From Acidimicrobiia bacterium (GTDB lineage Bacteria; Actinomycetota; Acidimicrobiia; Spongiisociales; JAENVV01), in NCBI GenBank assembly GCA_020352575.1, contig CP070681.1, forward strand, positions 56,824-66,283: a DNA stretch of 9,460 nucleotides. The letters are read 5' to 3'. Position numbers and translations under genes: made by a program. Within the stretch, counting starts at the first letter, position 1. Every line of letters starts with the position of its first letter. Shown here one piece after another: positions 1 through 6,663 of the stretch. Under the pieces are notes generated by a model. It had not been told where the DNA came from, made no database searches, and saw only the letters and a program-made list of their open reading frames with translations.

Positions 1-473
1 CAACCGATGGGTGGCTGGTCCTCCAGGTGGTGGGTGCGCCGGTGTTCCGTCGCCTGGCCAGGCTGCTCCAGCGGTCGGACTGGCTGGAGGACCCACGTTT
101 CGCAACGGACGACGGCCGGGGGGAGTTCGGAGCCGAGTTGTCCGAGGTGATCGGCGCCTGGGTCGCCCAACGGACGGTTGGCCAGGCCATCGCCGAGTTC
201 AACGACGCAGGGGTGCCCTCGGCGCCGGTCCTCGACCCGAGGAGTGCCCTCGAGGATCCCCACGTCGTGGCCACCGGGTTGTTCGTGCCGCTCGCCTACC
301 CGGGCACCGACATCGATCCTCCGATCGCGGCGCCGCCGGTTGCGCTCTCGGCGACGCCTGCGGAGGTGCGCCACCGTGCGCCCGGTCTGGGTGAGCACAC
401 AGAAGGCGTACTCGCCGAACTCGGGTTCTCCTCGGACGAGATCGCCGGCTTCCGCGAGGAGGGTGCCGTCTAG
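1..473 (+). CDS. CaiB/BaiF family (class III) CoA-transferase, 3' part only
   Basis: This is the C-terminal 156 or so residues of a class III CoA-transferase, an enzyme family that moves CoA between organic acids. The frame is open from base 3 and ends at TAG 471-473. It begins with TDGWLVLQ, followed by FRRLARLL and the DPRF block. It ends with the usual APGLGEHTEGVLAELGFSSDEI...GAV tail; this order is typical of CaiB/BaiF proteins. The phrase AGVPSAPV is also a family hallmark, where the C-terminal part folds back on the active site. The catalytic Asp lies in the missing N-terminal half, so activity and substrate cannot be judged. A GTG at 27 is not the start because homologous sequence continues upstream of it. 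It is convergent with the hydrolase gene and shares a CTAG with its stop. The family call is firm; the substrate is unknown. Confidence 0.9.
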   Translation, partial: TDGWLVLQVVGAPVFRRLARLLQRSDWLEDPRFATDDGRGEFGAELSEVIGAWVAQRTVGQAIAEFNDAGVPSAPVLDPRSALEDPHVVATGLFVPLAYPGTDIDPPIAAPPVALSATPAEVRHRAPGLGEHTEGVLAELGFSSDEIAGFREEGAV

Positions 474-2020
474 GCGAGGCCACATCGGTCGCGCAGGAGC
501 GCGACCACTGCAGCGGTCTCTTCGGGGAGCCTCGAGCCACCCCAATACGCGTCGTGGGGGAACGCTCGCAGGAAATCGAGGATCGTCGGCTCGAATCGGT
601 CGGCGCCCGGCGACAGCTCATGCACGAACCCGCCGAGGCCCCCGTCGGCCACCGGGCCGCCGAGGAGGTCGTGCACGAAAGCGACGTTCACCCACTCGGT
701 CACGGAGAAGGTCGAGGTGTGGTGGAGGCGCATGCCGTTCGATTCGTAGGCGATCGAGGGAGGGCTTCCGTGTTGTTGCGGCGGGCACGATGAGAGGCCG
801 CGGGACGCGAGCCGCTCCTCGAGGTGTGCCCGGTCGGGCGCGAGGAGGCCCGCCGCATGGGCGAGCGGACTCCCGAGGGTGATGAACGAGGTGACGGGCC
901 AGGCATCGCGGGTGGCGTCCATGCGCCGACGGAGCACCGACACCGCGGCCGCCCACGACTCCTCGCTGGCCGCCCCGGAACCCAGTTCGTGGTCGAGTTC
1001 ATGGACCGCGGCACGTTCCTCGGGGTCGAGCAGGTGGTCGCGGGCCCAGGACTGGAAGACGAGTTGGAGGGCGTCATAGGCGACGAATCCACCCTGGCTG
1101 TGGGCGACCACCACCACCCGGTCGTAGCCGTACTTCGCGTCGGAGCAGAGCCGCTGGACGAGATCGGCGGTCTCTCGGCGGAGCCGATCGGCCTGTGCTG
1201 CGTTCCCCGGCGTGGCGTCGAGGTACCGGGCCACGTCACCCAGCCAGTGTCGGAGCCAGACGCCGACCACGACGATCGTGAGCACGCCGGGGAGTCCGCC
1301 GACCACGAGCTCGCCCTCGACGATCGAGAACGTCGTCAGCATGGCGACCACCACGAGCACGAGGATGCGCGTCCACGCAAGGGGGCCCATGCCCCGCAGG
1401 GCAGCTCCCGCCAGGAGCCACAGCGGAGCCCAGAGCAGCACGACGAGGGCGACACCGGCTGTCTCGGCATCCACGTCGACCGTCGCGACCGCAGCACCCC
1501 CGCCGGCGAGTGCGCCGATGATCGCTGCCGCCCAGACCGACCGGACGATGAGGTGGCTGAGCGCCCACGCCCCGACCACGATGCCGAGGACGAGGCCGAT
1601 CGACGGGACGCCGTCGAGGAAGCCGTCGAGTGAAGCATCGTCGGCGGTCACGGAGACTGCGGCAATCGACCAATACGGCAGGACGGCGACGATGCCGATG
1701 GCCCACTCCACGAAGGGCGAGCGGCCCCCGAGTCGCTCGCCGAGGCCACCGCGGAGCAGGAGTCCACCCAGCCAACGCAAGACCGAGGAGATCCGGGTGT
1801 CCTGGAACCGGTCGGACCAGTAATGCTCGTAGACGTGGGCCTCATCCCCCCCGGGGGTCCGGATCGTCACCCGGTGCGTGTCGGTGCGCCCGGTGATGCG
1901 ATCGGGCGCGAGGTAGCACTCGTCATCTGGCCCCGCGAGGGCTTCGCCGAGCGAGCGCTGGGTCGCCCCCGGCCGCTGCTGGCCCATCCCGTGGACGACG
2001 AGGACGGCGGTGCGGGACAT
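470..2020 (-). CDS. membrane-embedded alpha/beta hydrolase (lipase/esterase-like)
   Basis: A 516-residue protein. The N-terminus is a first beta strand with an oxyanion-type HGMG motif (AVLVVHGMGQQ, residues 5-15). A nucleophile elbow AHSQGG with Ser308 follows the strand RVVVV. Later TSFITLGSPL (377-386), Asp451 and His489 (in HDAYWG) are plausible remaining triad parts. Between HGMG and Ser308 lies an insertion of about 200 residues with roughly six hydrophobic segments (near 104-124, 139-159, 161-182, 188-208, 217-236, 240-258), so the enzyme is probably anchored in the membrane. I chose the ATG at 2020 because it lies directly before the first strand. Longer in-frame starts (up to 2143) would overlap the permease with out-of-character sequence. 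It follows the permease by 16 bp with no Shine-Dalgarno; a TACCGT (2032-2027) six bases upstream could allow leaderless expression. Substrate unknown; fold call confident, function broad. Confidence 0.8.
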   Translation of the reverse strand: MSRTAVLVVHGMGQQRPGATQRSLGEALAGPDDECYLAPDRITGRTDTHRVTIRTPGGDEAHVYEHYWSDRFQDTRISSVLRWLGGLLLRGGLGERLGGRSPFVEWAIGIVAVLPYWSIAAVSVTADDASLDGFLDGVPSIGLVLGIVVGAWALSHLIVRSVWAAAIIGALAGGGAAVATVDVDAETAGVALVVLLWAPLWLLAGAALRGMGPLAWTRILVLVVVAMLTTFSIVEGELVVGGLPGVLTIVVVGVWLRHWLGDVARYLDATPGNAAQADRLRRETADLVQRLCSDAKYGYDRVVVVAHSQGGFVAYDALQLVFQSWARDHLLDPEERAAVHELDHELGSGAASEESWAAAVSVLRRRMDATRDAWPVTSFITLGSPLAHAAGLLAPDRAHLEERLASRGLSSCPPQQHGSPPSIAYESNGMRLHHTSTFSVTEWVNVAFVHDLLGGPVADGGLGGFVHELSPGADRFEPTILDFLRAFPHDAYWGGSRLPEETAAVVALLRDRCGLA

Positions 2021-2036
2021 GCGGTGACGGTAGGCG

Positions 2037-3293
2037 TCAGCGCCCGAGGGTGCGTGACAGGGACGAAAGGGCGATGCCCATCGCGACGATCCCGGCCCCG
2101 GCGAGCCAGCTGAGGGGGTCGACGAAGAACGCCAGTCCCACACATGCGGTGAGGCCTGCCCAGGGGAGCCATCGCCAGAACCGCCGGTCGACGCTCGGGA
2201 GGCGCAGTGCCGAGAGGTTGGTGATCGCGTAGTAGAGGAGGACGGTCACCGCCGACAGCCCCCACGTCGTGCGCACGTCACCGATGAGCACGAGGAGGAG
2301 GACGAATCCGCCGACCACGAGCACTGCTCGATTGGGCGAGCCGTCGTCGATCCGGGCGAGTCCGGTCGGGAGGTGGTTTCGTCGCGCCATCGCAAGGACG
2401 ACTCGGCTGAGGCCGAGGACGAGGTTGAGGAGCACGCCGACCATGGCCGTGATCGCAGCGATGGAGACCACCGCCGCAGTGGTGGTGGCGCCCCACCCGC
2501 GAGCCATGACCTCGAGGGGGGCCGCGTCACCGTCGACGGTTTGGGCGAAGAAGATGCCGTCGGCGGTGAGTGTGCTCACTGCGGCCACGCCCGCGTAGAG
2601 GATCGCCGAGACGGCGAGCGTGGCGATGACCGCTCGGGGGATGGTGACGGAGGGATCCCGCACCTCCTCGCCAAGGGTTGCGATGCGTCCGTACCCGGTG
2701 AAGGCAACGAAGACCAGTGCGGTTGCCGCCAGGAAGGAGGTGAGGGGCGTGGGACTCAGCTCGACGATGCCGGACCACCCCGTGGGCTGGGTGGCGCCGA
2801 CCCCGATGTAGATGCCGAGGCCGACCACGGTGACCCCGACGACGGCGGCGTTCACGATGGCGGTGCGCCGAATCCCCCTCAGGACGACCACCACGAGGAG
2901 CGAACCGATTCCGAGGGCGACCGGCACCCGGAGGTCGGCGTCGGCGCCGAGGACGTGGAGGAGATAGGCCGCAGCGCCGAGGGCGGCCGTCGCAGCAGAC
3001 GCAGACTTCGCCACGAGGAACAGCCACCCTGCGGCGAGACCGGCCACGGGGTGGACGAAGACGGTCCCGTACTCGTAGGTGCCACCCGAGACGGGATGGG
3101 CGGCGGCGAGCTGCGCAGAGCTGAGCCCGTAGAAGGTCGCGAGGGCGCCCGCGGCCAGGACGGCGAGCCACAGCCACTTCGTGGTCTGCCCCGCCGCGAT
3201 CGCCAGCGACACGAACACCCCGGTGCCGAGGATCGAGCCGAGTCCGGTGACGACGGCGCCGGGCAGGCCGAGGGCGCGTTCGAGGGACGACAT
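2037..3293 (-). CDS. APC-superfamily amino acid/polyamine-type permease
   Basis: A 418-residue integral membrane protein with about 12 hydrophobic segments (near 12-32, 40-62, 84-112, 122-139, 144-166, 186-203, 218-240, 270-296, 320-337, 343-360, 374-391, 393-411). The first helix has GLGSILGTGVF (17-27), the glycine-rich unwound TM1 motif of APC transporters. HPVSGGTYEYG (66-76) and AFTGYGRIATLGEEVRDP (197-214) are the conserved TM2-3 and TM6 regions. Proteins of this family move amino acids or related amines by proton symport or exchange. Substrate cannot be read from the sequence. It is the first gene of a leftward pair with the hydrolase and is divergent from deoC. The start ATG has no Shine-Dalgarno but sits six bases after a TAGCCT box, so it may be leaderless. 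The length is close to the compact prokaryotic members of the family. Confidence 0.88.
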   Translation of the reverse strand: MSSLERALGLPGAVVTGLGSILGTGVFVSLAIAAGQTTKWLWLAVLAAGALATFYGLSSAQLAAAHPVSGGTYEYGTVFVHPVAGLAAGWLFLVAKSASAATAALGAAAYLLHVLGADADLRVPVALGIGSLLVVVVLRGIRRTAIVNAAVVGVTVVGLGIYIGVGATQPTGWSGIVELSPTPLTSFLAATALVFVAFTGYGRIATLGEEVRDPSVTIPRAVIATLAVSAILYAGVAAVSTLTADGIFFAQTVDGDAAPLEVMARGWGATTTAAVVSIAAITAMVGVLLNLVLGLSRVVLAMARRNHLPTGLARIDDGSPNRAVLVVGGFVLLLVLIGDVRTTWGLSAVTVLLYYAITNLSALRLPSVDRRFWRWLPWAGLTACVGLAFFVDPLSWLAGAGIVAMGIALSSLSRTLGR

Positions 3294-3299
3294 GGGGCG

Positions 3300-3305
3300 A
3301 GGCTA
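3300..3305 (-). promoter_or_regulatory. candidate -10 box of the permease gene (leaderless)
   Basis: On the minus strand TAGCCT matches the actinobacterial TANNNT -10 pattern and lies six bases before the ATG at 3293, so transcription would start at or next to the start codon. No clear -35 hexamer is seen at the right spacing. The same hexamer occurs before the transketolase gene. Confidence 0.4.
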
Positions 3306-3330
3306 GGACTGGCAGGAAGCCGAGAGTTTC

Positions 3331-3361
3331 TTGCCGACGAGTGCCGAACCCTCGGTACCCT
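3331..3361 (+). promoter_or_regulatory. candidate deoC promoter (leaderless)
   Basis: TTGCCG (3331-3336) and TACCCT (3356-3361) could be -35 and -10 boxes, separated by a rather long 19 bp. The -10 box ends nine bases before the ATG at 3371, and no Shine-Dalgarno precedes that ATG, so a leaderless or nearly leaderless mRNA is likely. Together with the permease box it forms a compact divergent promoter region (3294-3370). Confidence 0.4.
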
Positions 3362-3370
3362 TCCCCTCCC

Positions 3371-4321
3371 ATGTCCTCCCCGGTCCTCGTCGAGTCACTC
3401 GCCAGCCCCGTCACCGATCGTGCCCTCCGGGCCTACCTCGGCTCCGTGCCGTCGGTGGACGATGTGATGGTCCACCAGCGGGTCGCCGCACTTGCGACCC
3501 GGTCCATCAAGAAGGAGTCGAAGCGAGCCGCCTTGGAGTTGGCGGTGCGGATGACCGACCTCACCACCCTCGAGGGGCAGGACACGCCGGGGAAGGTGCG
3601 CCAACTCGCCTCGAAGGCGGTACGACCCGACCCCTCCGACCCGTCCATCCCCTCCGTGGCCGCACTGTGCGTCTACCCGTCGATGGTCCCCCATGCCGCC
3701 CCCGTCCTCGCAGGATCCGGCGTGCACCTCGCTGCGGTCGCCACCTACTTCCCGTCGGGCCAGGCGCCCGGCGAGAGCCGGGTCGCCGACGTGCGGACGG
3801 CGGTCGAGGCCGGTGCGGACGAGATCGACATGGTCATCGACCGGGGTGCGTTCCTCGCCGGGGACTACGTGAAGGTCTTCGAGGACATCGTGGCGACGAA
3901 GGAGGCGTGCGGGGACGCCCACCTCAAGGTGATCCTCGAGACGGGCGAACTCGGGACGTACGACAACGTGCGCAAGGCCTCGATGCTCGCCATGGCTGCC
4001 GGGGGCGACTTCATCAAGACCTCGACCGGCAAGATCTCGCCCGCGGCAACCCGCGAAGTCACCCTCGTCATGTTCGAGGCCATCCGCGACTTCCACGCCC
4101 TCACCGGGCGCCGTATCGGCATGAAGCCCGCCGGTGGCATCCGGGTGGCGAAGGATGCCATCCGCTACCTCGTCCTCCTCCACGAGACACTGGGCATGGA
4201 CTGGATGACGCCGGACCTCTTCCGGTTCGGGGCATCCTCGCTCCTCAACGACGTCCTCATGCAGATCCGCTGGCTCGACACGGGCCGCTACCAATCCGCC
4301 GACTACTTCACCAAGGACTGA
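3371..4321 (+). CDS. deoC: deoxyribose-phosphate aldolase, long form
   Basis: The enzyme splits 2-deoxy-D-ribose 5-phosphate into glyceraldehyde 3-phosphate and acetaldehyde, the last step of deoxynucleoside catabolism in the cytoplasm. It is a class I aldolase. The Schiff-base lysine is Lys216 in DFIKTSTGK; the second active-site lysine is Lys252 in GMKPAGGIR; the acid/base Asp153 lies in EIDMVID. With 316 residues it is longer than the E. coli enzyme (259) and, from memory, resembles human DERA (318), sharing DLTTL (63-67), CVYP (100-103), TGELGT (191-196), the FR-GAS--L block and the GRY tail. The start ATG at 3371 fits a leaderless promoter; a GTG at 3341 would add ten residues but has no ribosome site and includes the likely -10 box. 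It heads an operon with two aldehyde dehydrogenase-like genes that probably remove its acetaldehyde product. Confidence 0.95.
   Translation: MSSPVLVESLASPVTDRALRAYLGSVPSVDDVMVHQRVAALATRSIKKESKRAALELAVRMTDLTTLEGQDTPGKVRQLASKAVRPDPSDPSIPSVAALCVYPSMVPHAAPVLAGSGVHLAAVATYFPSGQAPGESRVADVRTAVEAGADEIDMVIDRGAFLAGDYVKVFEDIVATKEACGDAHLKVILETGELGTYDNVRKASMLAMAAGGDFIKTSTGKISPAATREVTLVMFEAIRDFHALTGRRIGMKPAGGIRVAKDAIRYLVLLHETLGMDWMTPDLFRFGASSLLNDVLMQIRWLDTGRYQSADYFTKD
4313..4317 (+). promoter_or_regulatory. Shine-Dalgarno of the aldehyde dehydrogenase gene
   Basis: AAGGA inside the last codons of deoC lies seven bases before the ATG at 4325. It supports that start and tight co-translation with deoC, in contrast to the apparently leaderless first gene. 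Confidence 0.6.
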
Positions 4322-4324
4322 TCG

Positions 4325-5800
4325 ATGTCCGATAGCCCCGCCACCGTCTCCCATGCCCCCCTCGATTGGGCCTACGCCGAGTCGAAGGAGTCGACCTCGA
4401 TCGTGTCGATTCCCGAGGAGCAGGGCCTGTACATCGGGGGCGATTTCCTCCCGGCGGCGAACGGCGCCACCTACGCCTCGGTGAACCCGGCGACCGAGGG
4501 CCACCTCGGCCACGTCGCCGAGGCGGGTGAGGGTGACGCCGACCGAGCGGTCTCGGCCGCCCGCGCCGCCTATGAGACGTACTGGCGGGATATGCCCGGC
4601 AAGGAACGGGCCAAGTATCTCTACCGCATCGCCCGGCTCCTCCAGGAGCGCGCCCGCGAGTTCGCCGTCCTCGAGACGATGGACGGGGGCAAGCCGATCA
4701 AGGAGTCACGCGACTTCGACCTGCCGACCTCGGCCGCCCACTTCTTCTACTACGCCGGGTGGGCGGACAAGCTCGAGTACGCCTTCCCCGGGACCGACCC
4801 CCGTCCCCTCGGTGTGGCGGGCCAGGTCATCCCGTGGAACTTCCCGATGCTCATGCTGGCGTGGAAGGTCGCCCCGGCGCTGGCCGCCGGGAACACGGTC
4901 GTCCTCAAACCCTCGACCACGACCCCGTTGACGGCCCTCGAGTTCGCCCGGCTCACCCGTGAGGCAGGGCTCCCCGACGGTGTGTTCAACGTGCTCACCG
5001 GCCACGGAGACGCGGGGGCGTCGCTCGTCGCCCATCCGGACGTCAACAAGGTCGCCTTCACCGGTTCGACGGGCGTCGGGCGCCTCATCCAGCGGGCGAT
5101 CGCCGGTACCGACAAGAAGGCGACCCTCGAGCTGGGTGGCAAGGCGGCGCACATCATCATGGAGGACGCTCCCATCGACCAGGCGGTCGAGGGCATCGTG
5201 AACGGCATCTTCTTCAACCAGGGCCACGTGTGTTGTGCCGGTTCTCGCCTGCTCGTGCAGGAGAGCGTCGCCGACGTCGTCATCGACAAGCTGAAGGCCC
5301 GCCTGGACACCCTGCGGGTCGGGGACCCGCTCGACAAGAACACCGATCTGGGGGCCATCAACTCGGCGGACCAACTCGAGAAGATCCAGGAGCTCGTGGC
5401 GTCGGGGACCTCCGAGGGCGCCGAGATCTATCAGCCCGAGTGCCAGCTGCCTGAGCGGGGCTGGTGGTTCCCGCCCACCCTGTTCACGGAGGTGAGCCAG
5501 TCGCACCGGATCGCCCAGGAGGAGATCTTCGGGCCGGTCCTCTCGATCCTGACCTTCCGGACGCCCGACGAGGCGATCGAGAAGGCGAACAACACGCCGT
5601 ATGGGTTGTCGGCCGGCGTCTGGACCACGAAGGGGTCGAGGATCCTGTGGATGGCCGATCGGCTCAAGGCCGGCGTCATCTGGTCCAACACGTACAACCA
5701 GTTCGACCCGACGTCCCCCTTCGGTGGGTACAAGGAGTCGGGCTTCGGTCGGGAGGGCGGCCGCCACGGCCTCCTGCCCTACATGGCGGGGGTGGTGTGA
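4325..5800 (+). CDS. aldehyde dehydrogenase, ALDH16-like catalytic subunit
   Basis: A complete 491-residue NAD(P)+-dependent aldehyde dehydrogenase. Visible motifs in order are PWNFP with Asn172, VVLKP with Lys195, the cofactor loop FTGSTGVG (245-252), LELGGK with Glu269, and the nucleophile Cys303 in GHVCCAGSR. EEIFGPV (399-405) and PFGGYKESGFGRE (465-477) follow. All catalytic residues are present. Thr198 stands where many NAD-specific ALDHs have a ribose-binding Glu, so NADP use is possible. The gene starts 3 bp after deoC and overlaps the next gene by ATGA. Its likely physiological substrate is the acetaldehyde released by DeoC, converted to acetate; this is inferred from context. The N-terminus (LDWAYAES...) and motif spelling resemble, from memory, the catalytic half of bacterial ALDH16 fusion proteins. 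ALDH identity is certain; the subfamily is likely. Confidence 0.95.
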   Translation: MSDSPATVSHAPLDWAYAESKESTSIVSIPEEQGLYIGGDFLPAANGATYASVNPATEGHLGHVAEAGEGDADRAVSAARAAYETYWRDMPGKERAKYLYRIARLLQERAREFAVLETMDGGKPIKESRDFDLPTSAAHFFYYAGWADKLEYAFPGTDPRPLGVAGQVIPWNFPMLMLAWKVAPALAAGNTVVLKPSTTTPLTALEFARLTREAGLPDGVFNVLTGHGDAGASLVAHPDVNKVAFTGSTGVGRLIQRAIAGTDKKATLELGGKAAHIIMEDAPIDQAVEGIVNGIFFNQGHVCCAGSRLLVQESVADVVIDKLKARLDTLRVGDPLDKNTDLGAINSADQLEKIQELVASGTSEGAEIYQPECQLPERGWWFPPTLFTEVSQSHRIAQEEIFGPVLSILTFRTPDEAIEKANNTPYGLSAGVWTTKGSRILWMADRLKAGVIWSNTYNQFDPTSPFGGYKESGFGREGGRHGLLPYMAGVV

Positions 5801-6660
5801 TGGGCCGACTCGATGTCCGCAAGACGCACAAGCTGTACATCGACGGCGCGTTCCCCCGGTCCGAGAGCGGGCGTGTGTTCCCCGCCGAGGACAGCAATGG
5901 TCAGGTCGTGGCCCGCATGTCCCAGGCCTCCCGCAAGGACCTCCGCGATGCCGTCCGCGCTGCACGCGGCGCCCAGCCCGGTTGGGCCGGCCGCACGGCG
6001 TACAACCGCGCCCAGATCCTCTACCGAGTCGCAGAGATGGTGGAGGACCGTCGGGAGGCGTTCGCCGCGCAGCTCGAGGTCGACGGCCGTGATCGTGCGG
6101 CAGTCGATGCCGAGATCGAGGCTTCGATCGATCGGCTCGTCTGGTACGCAGGTTGGTCGGACAAGTTCGCCCAGGTGCTCGGCAACCTCAACCCGGTCGC
6201 AGGCCCCTTCTTCAACATCTCGGTGCCCGAAGCGACCGGCGTGATCGGTGTCGCAGCCCCCGAGGAACCGCCGCTCCTCGGGCTCGTGTCCGTCGTGGCG
6301 CCGGTGGTCGTGTCGGGCAACACCGCCATCGTCGTCCCCTCCGGCCGCTGGCCGTTGACGGCGGTGACATTCGCAGAGGCACTCGCCACCTCGGACGTGC
6401 CGGGCGGTGTGGTCAACCTGCTCACCGGCTTCAAGGACGAACTCCTGCCATGGCTGGCCGGTCACATGGATGTGAACGGCCTCGACCTCGACGGTGCGCC
6501 GTCCGACATGGTGGGTGCGCTCGTGGACGCCGGTGCCGAGAACCTCAAGCGGACCCGCACCGACCGCACCGATGACTGGTGGGCAGCGTCTGCGCAGAGC
6601 CCGTATCGGATCGCCGCGTTCACCGAGACCAAGACGGTCTGGCACCCCAAGGGGCGGTGA
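5800..6660 (+). CDS. short ALDH-like pseudoenzyme, ALDH16 C-terminal-module homologue
   Basis: A 286-residue protein with an ALDH N-terminal region (KLYIDGAFPRSESGRVF, 11-27) and Rossmann-like core (GVIGVAAP...GNTAIVVP, 147-180; VPGGVVNLLTG, 200-210). It then jumps to a short tail (ENLKRTRTD, WHPKGR) with no catalytic domain: no GGCC-type Cys, no LELGGK Glu, no GSTGVG loop. The cofactor residues are also lost: Glu156 stands for the active-site Asn and Val179 for the cofactor Lys. It is therefore predicted to be catalytically dead and a poor NAD binder. The tail matches, from memory, short 'aldehyde dehydrogenase' proteins beside deoC in Streptomyces and the second module of bacterial ALDH16 fusions, so this is a conserved form, not a decayed gene. 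Start ATG at 5800 overlaps the upstream TGA (ATGA), implying translational coupling. Likely a partner of the preceding enzyme (inferred). Confidence 0.85.
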   Translation: MGRLDVRKTHKLYIDGAFPRSESGRVFPAEDSNGQVVARMSQASRKDLRDAVRAARGAQPGWAGRTAYNRAQILYRVAEMVEDRREAFAAQLEVDGRDRAAVDAEIEASIDRLVWYAGWSDKFAQVLGNLNPVAGPFFNISVPEATGVIGVAAPEEPPLLGLVSVVAPVVVSGNTAIVVPSGRWPLTAVTFAEALATSDVPGGVVNLLTGFKDELLPWLAGHMDVNGLDLDGAPSDMVGALVDAGAENLKRTRTDRTDDWWAASAQSPYRIAAFTETKTVWHPKGR

Positions 6661-6663
6661 GCC

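Noticed and set aside
2373..3467. Long open frame (364 codons) on the + strand opposite the permease
   Set aside because: Antisense shadow typical of high-GC DNA: charged, repetitive composition with no recognisable motifs, while the opposite strand encodes a clear APC permease.
3395..4513. Long open frame (372 codons) on the - strand opposite deoC
   Set aside because: The composition (Gly/Arg/Asp/His-rich) is that of a reverse-complement shadow and deoC on the other strand has all active-site motifs.
5464..5799. Upstream in-frame extension of the short ALDH-like protein
   Set aside because: It would overlap the complete ALDH gene for 330 bases with shadow-like sequence; ALDH-like homology begins right after the ATG at 5800.
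4706..5965. Open frame of 419 codons on the - strand opposite the ALDH genes
   Set aside because: Arg/Gly/Leu-rich shadow with no motif; it crosses the ATGA overlap of two real genes.
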